Shown here piece after piece: positions 22,400 to 34,149 of a DNA stretch of 64,000 nt; within the stretch, counting starts at the first letter, position 1; each line of letters opens with the position of its first letter. The notes beneath the pieces were generated by a model, which was not told the DNA's origin, made no database searches, and worked only from the letters and a program-made list of their open reading frames with translations. A program made the position numbers and the translations under genes. Source of the DNA: Melieria omissa (lineage: Eukaryota > Arthropoda > Insecta > Diptera > Ulidiidae); contig OZ020269.1 in NCBI GenBank assembly GCA_963971225.1, positions 16,253,921 through 16,317,920 on the forward strand, in the 5' to 3' direction.

Positions 22400-25300
22400 T
22401 TGAAGAGTGTTTAAATTAACTTAAATACATTTTTATTATAATTAAAATTTATTTCATGTTTAAAATTTATTATTTTAAAATTTATGCATTATTTTTTATT
22501 TATTTTAATTAAAAACTTAAACAATATATTTAGTTGAAATATAAATATGAAATATAAATATAAATATAAATAATTTTAAGAGCGTTGGTAATTAATAAGC
22601 CCTCATTTCTTTTTAATTAACTTAAAAATTCGGTTCGATACAGTTCCTGCAAAGCACAGAATTATCCTTCAGATCCTAAGTTTCAGTTATGGCAATTTTA
22701 AAGCTCTCAATTGTGTCACACTGCTAGCTTTTGGCAGACCCCTGAGATCCATTATTCCCTGAGGGTTTTGTACCGGGCTTTGAGCCGAAAACCCAGCTGT
22801 GACCATTTCAGACCAGGAACTCGCTACTCCTTGGATTCAAGTATTTGCTTCGTTGTGGTTCTTTGCCCGTTATGTCCGGGTACGTAAACGAGATTTTCAC
22901 TCTGTGTTATCAGATTTTCCACAAAGTCTTTAAATCCCTCAGAAACCACAGAAAAATGGTTCATCTAAAGTTATGTTTTCCAGTTCAACTCAGCTATGTT
23001 GTGTTGAGCTGCTTTGAATCTCTTTAATCTCTGATGAGGAAATCAGTCTTTTCTTCTTGCATGTTTTTATTTTGGTTAATAAACATAAACTTTTATATTA
23101 ATATTACCAAATGGTTCCCAAAAGTTCCCGTATGGATCGAAGGAGAACCCAACAGATAGACAGAAGGACGCCGGGAATCACAAAGAACCCAACAGGGTCT
23201 CCGAGTGCCAGTGCATGTCGCTCCCGCCACTTCTGTAACCTTAATTAACCTAATCTATGAAGGACATCCGCAAAGTTTCGATGTTCTGACGAAAAATAAA
23301 CATACTTTGCTCTATGACAATTAGACATCTATGATAAGCTGTTTTAAAGGGACATCTCTCACATTTTAAACTACGTTCAATACTTTCTAACCTCAAAGCC
23401 GAATCTAACCTATAAAAATTTTCCAGATCTCTCCCATTTTAAACTGGCCCAATATTTTCTAATCTAAAACCCTAATCCAACGAAGAAATTCCAGGTCTCT
23501 ACACGAAAAAATATCATGAGAAAATAGTTTTTTCATAATATTTTGATAGTTTTTTCACTAAAACTCTTTCCCAAAGCAAAAAGCAATCTCAAGACAACTA
23601 ATTGAGAGAGGAACTAGAACAAACGAGAATTATCCATTCCATTCCATTCCATTCCATCCATCGCTTCCTGTGATTCTCTGTTTTTCTACTTCGGCTTCGG
23701 CCTGTTTTTCTACTTGAACTCGACTTTCATTCAAGATTACTTTTCTAGTTAACTGCTGCTGTCTTTGAACTTTACGCCTTCTTCCTTTTATTTTTCTGTC
23801 TTAGCTTTATGACTTTGCAGTCAACTCATCAACACAGTCTACCTGCTTTTTACTATAAACCTCACCTTCACATCAGTTACTCAACATCTGTCTGCTCTCT
23901 CTTTTACGCACACTCTCCTTTATAATTCTCTCACATAATTGTGTGGAGAATTTATGTTCATAACTTAATCAGCTCATTTAGATTGTCTACGAGTTCAACA
24001 ATAATAATGAAGACATCATCACTTCTGGTGGTGGCTGCCGTGTTGCCGCTTCTTAGTAAAGACCATAAAACCAAAATTTAACCCAAAACCGGTCATAATG
24101 ACAACGTTCACAGCAACAAGAACAGCAAAAACATGCCCAAGAATAATGCTAACCACGGCATTATAGCAACAGGGAGAAATATTCGAGTAGAAGGCAAACA
24201 AAAACGAAAAATTAAATATCGAAGAAAAAGGCGAAAAGTGAGGCGGCAGTAAATTAAATTTAGCAGGCAGGCAATTTCGAAAATAGATAAAGAATGCTAC
24301 CAACAACAGCCACAACGAAGCGTCGAAGAAGAGCAAAGACAAAGGTCGAAATACTCTTACAAACGTACAACACAATAGACAAACGAAACGGAAGAATGGA
24401 AGTTAAGCGGCACAGCATCTGTCATGTTGGGAATTTCGGTGCGCGGCGCTGCGAAATGTTGCCTCGCAACTGTTGGTTGGCGATCAGTGATGCCTTGGCT
24501 GCCTGATTTATTGCTTGTCAATTGATGAATGTCACTTGTGTTGATAAAGTGTTGCTTTTTTCGGTTGTTACTGTTTTGTTTTTGTACACTTTGACAGTGC
24601 AGCAACGTTGCATCTCGTATTCGGATCAAAGACTGTGGCACGTTTTCTTGGTCTTTGACTGCAGGCAGAGCAATGTTTCGCTGTGGTTTCAAGTATTTGG
24701 GTGGAGTTAAAGTGTTTTGGGGATTTTCTGCTGAATTTGTGAATAAGAGGAAATTTTACATTTTTGCATGAAGTCGATGGTTTACGAGAAATTTATTTGG
24801 CCTTTAGACACGGTTCGTTTAGTTTTTCAGTGAATATTTTGAACAAAACATCTGAAATAGGTAATGGGCAAAAAGTAATGGATATTTTAGAAAAATTCTT
24901 AAAATTGGTGTCAGCACTATTGGATTACTGTGTACCGTTTATTATGAGCATTAAAATTAAGTAGACGTCAAATAGGAGAGAAGAGAATTTGTTCGGAGAG
25001 TTTCCTAGAAGGGAGATTGTGCTGTGTACGTATAGAAATACGATAAATCTGTTGTCCTTTATACAAAAATATCTACTGTGGGTGTCATGTGGTAAGTTTC
25101 TACATTTCTATATTTCGCATGTAGCCTCAAATTACCTTTAACACTAGAATGCCAGACAATCTGACCTAACTAAAATGCCCATATTTAGTCATTTTGACTA
25201 CAATATTGTTTACTATTTCTTTTATTATATTGGGTTTTAAGTAGGAAATATGAAAAAATTCTCATGAGATTAAATTAAAACAAGTACTTCATTTTTATTT

Positions 25301-28300
25301 GTGAAAATATAATGGCGTACTTTACACATCAATGGGATAAAATGAAATAAAATTTAACAGCAGCTCAATGCAAAAGAGTCCTAACTCAAATTGTGACACT
25401 TTTGAGGAATCAAATTTTTGTTGAAGTTAATTTTAAGCAAAGTTGTTACAATTTTATTATATATTTTCAAATAAAAAAATTAATTTCGAATTTTCAAAAT
25501 TTTTCTTTCTACTTTTTCACTGTCATGTAAAATTATTAAATTCAGAAAAAGTGGCATAACTTGAAATAATTCCGTAATTATTGAATTAAAATATCATAAA
25601 AACAGTCACAACTCAAAATTTTGGTGTAAAATTATTAATTATAGTGAAAATGTTCATTCAGCTCAAAAACAGTTTTTTGCGTTTCCTGAAAAATTAAAAA
25701 TTTTGAGTTGTCTCACTTTTGTAGTGGGTGTGCGAATCTTCCCTTCTTTTGTTTGTACTAAATGTAATAAATTTTAAACTGATGAAACATTCACAGGTAT
25801 CACAGGATCTACTTCACACACCCCTTTTATAGTAGCCAAACCTAACCTAACCTACAAAAAGCAGGACCTACTCAGTTGTTTTAAGCCGCTACAGATGTCA
25901 GATTTGGCGTCAAACAAATGCTTCATACTTGGTTGCAGATAGACTTACATGCAAACATGTTTGCCAAAGTTGGCTTCAGTCGAAGTAAAAAGTCAAAATT
26001 TTTGATTTCACAGATTGTTCGTCAAATCTGAAATTTGGTTGTCAAAATGCCAGCAAACAAGGTTTGTTACTCAGACCAGTGTTATGTCGGTATGGGGCTT
26101 CAGATATAATGAATTAACAATGCATTGGAGTACAAACGAAGGCAGTTTTTTATCTTTTGGAGCCATGACTGAAGTCACGGATGTCGAAAAAAATAGGATT
26201 ATTTCTTATGATACTCCTAACATTCGGAACCAGGGTTGAAAATCAGCACAACCTTATATGTGTAATGCCTACGCAGAGAAGAGGATAAATCAACCCTAAT
26301 AGTAACCTCAGTGGCGCACACAGTATTTCATTTGTGGAGAAGGGGGTGTTTGCGCACAACTTTGGAGCCCAATAACACTTACAACCACATTTGGTGTCAG
26401 CAATGTTTGTATTGGGGGCGTTTGGACCCCCAAGATTCTCTGTTAGCGTTAATGGTCTGGTTGCTACCTTTTGCTCTAAATTTTTGTTCGCTTCCTCTTT
26501 GAGCAAGTAAGACGAGATAGAAAAGGACCTCTGAAGGTTGTTGAAAGTCTGTCATAATTTGGTGTGACAAAGAAATAAAGAAAAACACGAAGCCAGTGAA
26601 TTGCACACAGGATTTCAGTTTGGATGGGAGCTTAATACCATTTGAAATCACAATCTTTAAAAAATACTCAAATTTTAGGGGATCTGATTCGCCAAAACCC
26701 CTCTTGTGTGCATCACTGTACAAAGAAAAGACACCTGGCGAGATCTAATATGGCTGACAGCATTTCGGTATTAAGGTTTCTATGCCTAGAAAGTCAGTTA
26801 GTCAGTCTGAATATTGTTAATTTATAATTAAAAATAATTTTTTGTGTTTATTTTTTTTTTATGAAAAAAAAATTTATAATTTTGTTTTAATTTTTTATTA
26901 ATGTTTTTAATTTACGGTTCTTATTGTTTTTCAATATTTTTTTCATTTTAATAAATTTACTTTCGTTATAATTTTATACGTGAGGCATTACTTTTTTTAA
27001 TTTTCATATTTTTTAAATATTGTTTAAACAATAATTAAATTTCCCTTTATTTTCGAAATTTCTGCTTTCAATTTGCAATCAAATTTAGTGCATCTCTCTC
27101 TTCTATATGTATACTTCTCGCATTGACTGTTGTGCATGAAGTGCAAAAATTGTGAAGGCACACACTGTCCATGGAGAATTGATGAACAACTGCAGTTTTA
27201 ATATGACTGACAGGCATTGTGTACGATCGTATAGTAAAAACGTTGGAGTGTTGCAGCGTTCACAACACAACAAATGTCCGCCGCTTAAACAGAACAGAAC
27301 AACGCCAAACAGGCCAACTATCAGGGCCGGTCGAGGCCACAGCGGCAACTCGGAAAAGTATGCGCTAACAACTTAAGCGCCTTTCTAATCGCATCACGTT
27401 TCAGCAAGTGCTTCAGCAGGATATTGCAGTATATTTTATATGCACACACACACACACACACATACATACTCACACACAAATAGTGTTGTATGCTTTATTC
27501 TTGCGCTTTGCTGTTAACTTTCCAATGATACAGAAATTGCATAACCGCCGACGAGACGCGGTCGGGGTGGCGAGGGACCTATTTTTATATGCCTGACACA
27601 ACATTTAAAGAGGAATGTCTCTGGAGCACGAGCCGCGCAGGACCTAAGACCTATTCGCATGCTGTGCGCTACACACGCAAAGCATCCTTGAACGTGAACT
27701 CGTAAAACACGCAAACTGGACACCGACATGCAGCATTGCCGCCATACAGCAACAACCAACCGCAACTAACATCAACATGCACAACAGCAACAATAACAAC
27801 AATAACAACAACAGCTAGCAAGGATGCGCGCCAAAGCACTACAACAAAAGTGAACTGAAAATTTTTGCCCGCAAATCCTTTGAACACGCTGCCAAGCGTC
27901 AACCGGCGGGGCGGAGTTGGCGCTGTTGTTGTGTGCTGGTCATGGCGAATGTGTATTGCAAAAAACAACAACACACACACACATACATGAACAAACAAGA
28001 GCAAAATATGTAGAAGGCTGCGAAAAATGTGCTGCAAAAATGTTTACATGCATTTCTTTGGCCGTGGCGTGGCGCGCCGCACGCTGCAGACGCCATCGAA
28101 TAAAAGTAATGTATGCTACGGCAAATGGAAACTTAAAAACTGCAGACTGCGAACGCATAAATTATTCAAGATGTAAACTAACAACATGCGGAAATACAAA
28201 TGTAGTTCGTAGCTGCCATTCTATTTTATATGTTCTTCTTGTTGTTTTTGTTTTATTTTATGTTTTACTATATGTCGGTGCTTGTGTATATATTTTTTAT

Positions 28301-28917
28301 TTTGGCGCAACGGCATTGCCGAAATTCTCGTGCAGACTTTTCGCAAAAGTTTCAATTGCCCGAAAGCGGCAATTGTGCGCTTTTAGCTGCGCGCGCTGCC
28401 AGGCGAAAAGTGTGCGAAATTTGCACATTTTTCCCAGCAAAGTTTCCAGCCGCCGCCACTGGGGCATTAAACATTTACGCAAAGTGTGCGGCGCTGATTA
28501 AAAGTGCATACAAAAACAATTCAACGACTCATGGGAACTGATGTTTTTTTGTGATCGTTTAAGCCAAGTTCAATATTACGAAAGTGTATACATTTTCTTT
28601 TTTATTTCAATGCCTTAAAATTTATTTCACATTATTTTGTCGATTCCGCGAAAACAATTTTTCATAATCTTTAAAGCTTTTAATTTTGCTTCAATAGCGC
28701 TGTGTCAAATTTTTGATTAATGACCAATTTTTGTGGGTTCAATATTTTCTCGTTTGCGTTTTTTCAGTCTTTCTTTTCTTAGCTGCAAAAATTGGTCAGC
28801 TGGTTGAATATTTTTAATGACTCAATATTGCGGTTGGCGGTGTATGGGCTATAAATACAACCGGTTCTTTAATGAGTGGTAACACACACACACACACATG
28901 AAGTAAAATACACTACT
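22400..28917. other. Non-coding intronic stretch
   Basis: No supported gene. A (CCATT)n run lies at 23633..23660 and (CA)n at about 27442..27462. At about 25139 a TTTAACACTAGAATGCC motif recurs near 62573 and 62795. The interval 27100..28540 is GC-richer with 194-codon and 122-codon frames on opposite strands, neither with a recognisable domain. Confidence 0.45.
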
Positions 28918-29590
28918 TCAAATGTATGGAAAAGAGGTTAAAACTTTAATTGAAAAAAATACAAAATTTAAGTTCATAAAATAGACAAAAAATTCCTGCA
29001 ATAAATATAAAATTAATCTAAAATTAAAGTGAAAATTGGATTTAAAAATAATAAAATACGAAAAATAATAATGAACAATTAATACAAAATTAAATGAAAT
29101 TAAATTTGAAAAATAAATCAAAACCGAAAATAATAATATTAAACTAATAACAAATTATTAAGAAAAACTTAAAACTTAAATCGTTAAAATAAAAAATAAA
29201 TAAAAATTAATAATAATAAATTAATTGAACAAAAAAGTAAAAATCACTAATTTGAAAAGTAAGATATAAAAAATAATAATATAAAATAAATAAAAATTTA
29301 TTGAAAAAAGTTATTAAATTTTTAGTAAAAATAAAAATTAATAATAAAAAATTAAAAATATATTTTATTGAACAGAAAATAAATAAACCTAAATTTTAAA
29401 TATTAAAAAATTATGTTAATACAAATTAATAAGAAATTGTGAAAAAATTATAAATATTTTAACTTAAAAAATAAAAAAAAGCTAAAATAATAATCAACAA
29501 TTACAACGAAATTAACTGAACACTTTTGTGTAAACTAAACTTATTTTGAAAAATAATACCTAAAATAAATAATGATACAAAACTAGTTAA
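28918..29590. repeat. A/T-rich low-complexity block
   Basis: Nearly pure A and T, made of shuffled AAATTAA, AATAATAA and AAAATTA words. It gives no usable protein or structural signal. Confidence 0.8.
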
Positions 29591-29741
29591 AAAAAATGGT
29601 TCTTAAATGTCCTACAAACTTTGCACGTGGAATAGCAGAGAGAAGGGATTTTTGCATTTAACAGAAGTGACATTATTCTCTATTCACCGATTGTGCCAAC
29701 AAAAGAAAAGTCTTTTACAACTATAACACATAAAACTTGGT

Positions 29742-29998
29742 GTGGCAAACAGTTTTGTTAAGTGTTTGGATGTAAATGGATCGGCATTTAACTTTCTGAA
29801 AACATTGTTTCCAAAACTAAGCGAAACAAAGATACAAGAAGGTATGAATGCTAAAACTTTACTTTTTTCATATTGGCTTCATACCAATAAATTTACAAAA
29901 TCTCATTTTTTCATTACAACAGTCGTTTTGTTGGTCCTGAGATAAAAAGGCTTAAGCGTAGCGCAGAGTTCGACCAAATGAGATACAGTTTTTGCTTA
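29742..29998 (+). pseudogene. Fragment of a repetitive, probably transposon-derived protein
   Basis: The residues NSFVKCLDVNGSAFNFLKTL and FPKLSETKIQEG, followed after about 85 bp by FVGPEIKRLKRSAEFDQM, resemble a multicopy insect protein family that I know only as uncharacterised and probably mobile-element derived. The gap between the blocks begins GTATGA and ends CAACAG, so it may be an intron, but joining at those sites is one base out of frame. There is no start codon or stop of its own. The remnant lies just left of a TTAA-type transposon end. Confidence 0.5.
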
Positions 29999-30097
29999 AT
30001 TCTGGCGTTGAAGTTAATTTCTGAGCTCTGATGTATTCAGAGACCTATAGTAGAATTTTATGGCAAATATTTTTGTGGTACATTTTATCCTTAAAAA

Positions 30098-30176
30098 GTC
30101 CTGTTTTACAGGACATTTTTGGCATTTTAGAAAAGAAGGGTCACATTGACCCATACAAATAGGAGCTACAGGGTTA
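30098..30176. repeat. Orphan right end of a TTAA-type (piggyBac-like) MITE
   Basis: TACAGGG followed by TTAA, preceded by the palindrome GGGTCA-CAT-TGACCC and, further in, GTCCTGT-TTT-ACAGGAC. No matching left end was found. Confidence 0.4.
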
Positions 30177-30904
30177 AAATGCCCCACAAAAATTTTCTCC
30201 GTAGTATTTTACATCAAATTGCTAAACACATCATATACCTAAAATGTGATGTTACATGGTTTTCGTATGCCAATTCACCATAAGAATGCGCGAAAAGGGG
30301 AAAACTTTGCCACTCTAAAAAAAATGCAGACGTAAACTTTCAAAACGCCGATACACGTATATTGTTTTTTTGGTCCCCTCTACCAGAATCCGTTGACAAA
30401 ATCTTGTTATTTAAACAAATTTTGATTTTATTGTGCCGTGTAATGTCACTCCTAAAGTGACTGGAGATTCAAACTGCAAAAATAATGCCTGGCAAACCTC
30501 ACATTGTATTGGGCCCAAAAGTCGACTATGGAAAACCCAACATAAAATCCTGTATGCGCTGCTTACACTTCTAGTTCCACTTACAATTTGTGTATTGTAT
30601 CATCGTTTACTCCATTTCAATCCACACTTCCTTTTCAATTCGATGTTGTATTTGTTAAATTCTTAATTAAACTATTTTTAAAAAATTTAACCACCGACTA
30701 CAATCAAAAATTTTTCATAATTCTCTATCGCAATGGCATTGAAAACCCATGCAGCAGCGCAACATTCATAGAGGAAAAAAATACCACAGCGGAAGTTCAA
30801 TGTACGCGCGCGCCCACACCACAAAGTAACAAAAAACCATTTCACATAAAACTGATTGAAATTAAAAACCGCGCAGCCATAAACACATTTTAATCACCTT
30901 AACG

Positions 30905-31345
30905 CTACTGAACTGTGAGTAAAGTACTGAATGGGCCGACTCAGCCGCTAGGCGGCCATTCTTTTTTTTTTTGTTAAGCGGGCTTAATTTTAATTTTATC
31001 AATTAAACCTGCCCCGGTCCCAGGGACTTTTCCGGTCTGCGTAATGAATGCAAATTTAAAGCACCGTTAAATGCAAATTAAAGTTAACTCCAAAAACAAT
31101 GAGTACATGAAAAACCAAATAAAATTGGAAATTACTTATAAATTGAATTGTGGAAATTATAAACACGGCGTCGCGTCGGCCGGGATCGGGCGATCGGGCA
31201 TAATTAAAATCGGCCACAATGCGCCAATGACTCGGGGTCAGTGTCAATGCAGTTAAGCAAATGGGCGATGCGCGTGTGTAACGGTAAAATTATGGCATAA
31301 ATAAATTATGTACAATTGACCCAGAAGCGGTTGGCCGGGTCGAGG
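30905..31345. promoter_or_regulatory. Candidate intronic enhancer / conserved non-coding element
   Basis: A compositionally distinct block about 0.5 to 0.95 kb downstream of the semaphorin exon's donor. It combines GC-rich words (GTCGCGTCGGCCGGGATCGG) with repeated TAATT/ATTA homeodomain-type cores (TAATTTTAATTTTATCAATT, CATAATTAAAATCGG). It is not repeated elsewhere in the window and has no coding potential. Enhancer function is inference only. Confidence 0.35.
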
Positions 31346-31859
31346 TGTGTATGTGTGTGTGTGTGTACGTGTCGAATGCTGATTAATGGCGATTAAAGGC
31401 CAAACAATGTGAGCAATAAATGAAGAAATGAAACTGCAATTAAATTATTAAAAATGTATTAAAAATAATCGCAATAATGGCAAAAGTGAAAAATGCATAT
31501 TTTTTTCGTTATTTTTGTAATTTCACTTCGAAAATAACACGTGCGTGTGTGTGTGTGTGTGTGTTCGAGTGGCGCCACACAAATGCGACAAAGGACAATC
31601 AATAAATCATAAAATAACGAGCCGATCGTGCGCTGATGCAGTTAAACTACGCTCACACACACACACACAAACCCGCAATTTCACACAGTGTATGTGTGTG
31701 TGTTTGTAGGCATTTATTTATTTACAATTTGCGCAAATATTTTTATTTCACTTTTATTATTTTTCGATTGGATACTTCTTGCGTGTTATTGTTTTATTAT
31801 GAATTGTTATGAAAGTTTCCATTCGGTTGTTATTATTGTTGTTGTGAAAAACAATTTAC

Positions 31860-32052
31860 CTCTTTTATGTTTGGCATAATTCGTGACCTCGCTGCCGCAG
31901 CACGGTTGCTCGTAGTAAAAATTCCATGTATTCTCGTAATCGCAGGATATGTACGACACACAGCAGGCGAGCAACGCGACAAGGACACAGAGCAGACGTT
32001 GCCGCACCAGAGACCACAAACTCAATTGGATTATTGGCGCCCGGGGTGGCAT
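31860..32052 (-). CDS. Sema2b: First coding exon of a class-2 semaphorin (Sema2b-like)
   Basis: Class-2 semaphorins are secreted axon-guidance ligands of plexin B. The ATG at 32052 has an AAAAAA upstream context. The exon encodes 64 codons plus one base and ends AAAGAG followed by GTAAAT, a good splice donor. Residues 1-17 are a basic, Pro-rich lead. About 18-36 (RQRLLCVLVALLACCVSYIS) form a signal peptide core, and the mature start CDYENTWNFYYEQPCCG matches what I remember at the N-terminus of fly Sema2a/Sema2b just before the sema domain. EQPCCG favours 2b over 2a, but the paralogue is uncertain. No further exon is visible below 31859, so intron 1 (phase 1) exceeds 31.8 kb within this window. 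Upstream, a CCCTGCAG acceptor-like site at 32253-32260 could start this exon with about 200 bases of 5' UTR. Confidence 0.68.
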
Positions 32053-32252
32053 TTTTTTAACAGAGTTTATTGGTTTTTTTTGTTTTTTGTTTATTTTCGT
32101 TTAAAATTTTTGTTTTGTATTATTGTTGCACAATATTTTTGCTGCAACTGTATACAACAAAATATATTAAAATTGCAGCCTTTTTGCACGTGTTATGAAA
32201 TGGGCCCTTTTCGATTGTTTGTTATTTTGAAATTTGTTTATTTAGTATTTCA
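32053..32252 (-). other. Candidate 5' UTR part of the semaphorin exon
   Basis: Minus strand: a CATTCCCTGCAG acceptor-like sequence is followed by 200 AT-rich bases leading to the ATG. No TATA box or initiator was identified nearby, so the promoter probably lies in an upstream exon, outside or unrecognised. Confidence 0.35.
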
Positions 32253-32499
32253 CTGCAGGGAATGATGAGTATTGAGTAGTTTTTTTTTTTGGTTTTGCAC
32301 TATTAATTTAAAATGTTCTTTGTTGCTGGTGGATTCTTTTTATACAAAGGACATTTAAGAATAATAAAATTATATTCTTTTTATTTTTTTTATATAATTT
32401 TTATTTATTATTATATAATTATTAAAAAATTTGATTTGAAATTTGTTGTTGTTTGTTTTTTTTATTTGCTGTTTGTTTTAAATGTTATGTAGATACATA

Positions 32500-32735
32500 C
32501 AGTCGTGTCTGGGTATAGTGAACCCCCTATATAGTGAACACCTCGATATAGTCAACACCCAAATTTTGACATCGAGCCTCTAAATATGGAAACAAATTTT
32601 CAAGCAAAAAACAAAAAGTATATTTTGAGCAAATAAAACGAGATTTTGAACAAAAGTGTTAACCTTGATATAGTGAACAACCTCAATATTGTGAACAGGC
32701 CTTGCAATATAGTGAACTATATCCAGACACCACTG
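32500..32735. mobile_element. pogo/Tc1-type MITE
   Basis: Ends CAGTCGTGTCTGG and CCAGACACCACTG are inverted over about 20 bp with few mismatches, and TA flanks both sides (32498-32499, 32736-32737). The motif ATAGTGAAC, or a one-base variant, occurs six times in the element, clustered at both ends. That is typical of pogo-family ends, where a CENP-B-like domain binds. Confidence 0.88.
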
Positions 32736-32779
32736 TATATCGAAAAAAATCTCTACATAGATACTAATTATAAATAATC

Positions 32780-33960
32780 TCCAGGTAGATACTATCTACA
32801 CGGATTTCTCTAAAGCCTTTGACATAGTCTCGCACCAGATCGTACTCAAAAAGCTGGCCAACATGAGTTTTCACTCGATCTTTCTGGCTTGTATAAAGTC
32901 CTACTTGAATAATCGTAGGTGTGTGGTACTTGTCGACAATATTCCATCTGCGGCCGTTTGTTGCAACTTCCGGGGTACATCAAGGTAGTATTTTGGGGCC
33001 TATGTTATTTTCCTTATTCATAAACGACATCAGCAGCTTCTAGTTTTCAGCTTTATGCTGACGACTTAAAAATTTACTCAACTCTTAGGGACTCCGCTGA
33101 TTCTTAGGCGCTCCAAGCAGAACTTGACACTGACAACATGCTCTCGCAATCGTCTGCCGCTAAACATTAATAAATGCTTTCAACCATCATTCTCTAAAAG
33201 CAACTCTGTCCTTTAGACTTCCTATCGAATCTCAAATACTTATTTGAAATCTCTTACCGAGACTAAGAACCTAGGGGTAGTTTTTGATGCAAAGTTTATC
33301 TTCTCAAGTCATATAAATTCCACCATTGCCAAGTCCTATGCCATGTTAGCTTATGTGAGGCGTAATAGTACCGAGTTCTCCAATCCCTATACTCTCAAAC
33401 TGCTTTACACCTGTCTTGTCTGCTCGAAGTTAGATTATGTCTCGTTTATTTGGAGGCCATATCACTATTGCCACGTTAATCGCTTTGAACGTATTCAGAA
33501 GGTTTTCCTATGTTTCGCTCTGAAATCACTAAACTTTCAGCATCCTATTCCATCTTACTTATCGCGTTGTAAGTTCATAAATTTAAAAACCTTGGAGGAT
33601 AGAAGATCCATCCTATCTTTGTCATTTGTTTTTGATGTTATTGACTGCCCTTCTCTCTTAGAGAGGACTAACTTCAATATCCCTTCTAGATCTCTCCGGC
33701 ACTTTGATTTGTTTAATGTTGGTTTTGTCAAAACAAAGTATGCTTTCAATGCTCCTCTTTTGCGAGCTCTAATAGAATTTAATAAGATCTCAAAGAACTT
33801 TTCGGTGGACCTTACTACTTCTAAAGCAATATTTCTGAACTTGTTGAACTCTGTTTTTAATTAAGTTATCGATTTATTATTTTTGTAATATTATTTTGTT
33901 ACTTATTCATTTTGCTATTCTTCATTAGTCAGTAAGCAAACTGTTGTTCTTTGACTGACT
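32780..33960 (+). pseudogene. 5'-truncated non-LTR retrotransposon, reverse transcriptase end
   Basis: Reverse transcriptase of a jockey-like LINE. It starts abruptly inside the palm with YTDFSKAFDIV (about 32797), continues with FRGTS and a YADDLKIY catalytic box (about 33055-33078), then 206 open codons (33244..33864) with a LGVVFDAKFIFSSHI block and an FERIQK..LCFALKSL block, and the C-terminus. Frame is broken near 32985 and by stops between 33040 and 33240. The 3' tail ends around 33960-33980 in TAAATGAAATGAAATA. It is unlike the jockey fragment at 11271. The truncation point lies about 45 bp right of the pogo MITE. Confidence 0.85.
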
Positions 33961-34149
33961 TTGATAAATGAAATGAAATATATTGTAAAAGTTTTTCTGA
34001 TTGCTTGGCTTTAATGCACTCATAACATCCTTTTACTAAACAGTTGACAAATTAGGTGATAATTTATGCAATTTTTATTGAGAAAGTTAAATTTCAGAGA
34101 AAAAACTATGTTCTCTTTTAGCCAAATTTTTACTACGAAAAAGGAAAGA

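Noticed and set aside
25350..25735. Possible MITE with AACTCAAA...TTTTGAGTT ends
   Set aside because: The inverted words are short, AT-rich and repeated internally. No target duplication could be found.
27917..28501. 194-codon plus-strand open frame
   Set aside because: Contains a (CA)n-derived segment and a Phe/Leu/Val-rich stretch from T-rich DNA. Opposite-strand frames of similar length overlap it.
31867..32265. 132-codon plus-strand frame
   Set aside because: It is the antisense shadow of the semaphorin exon and its 5' flank.
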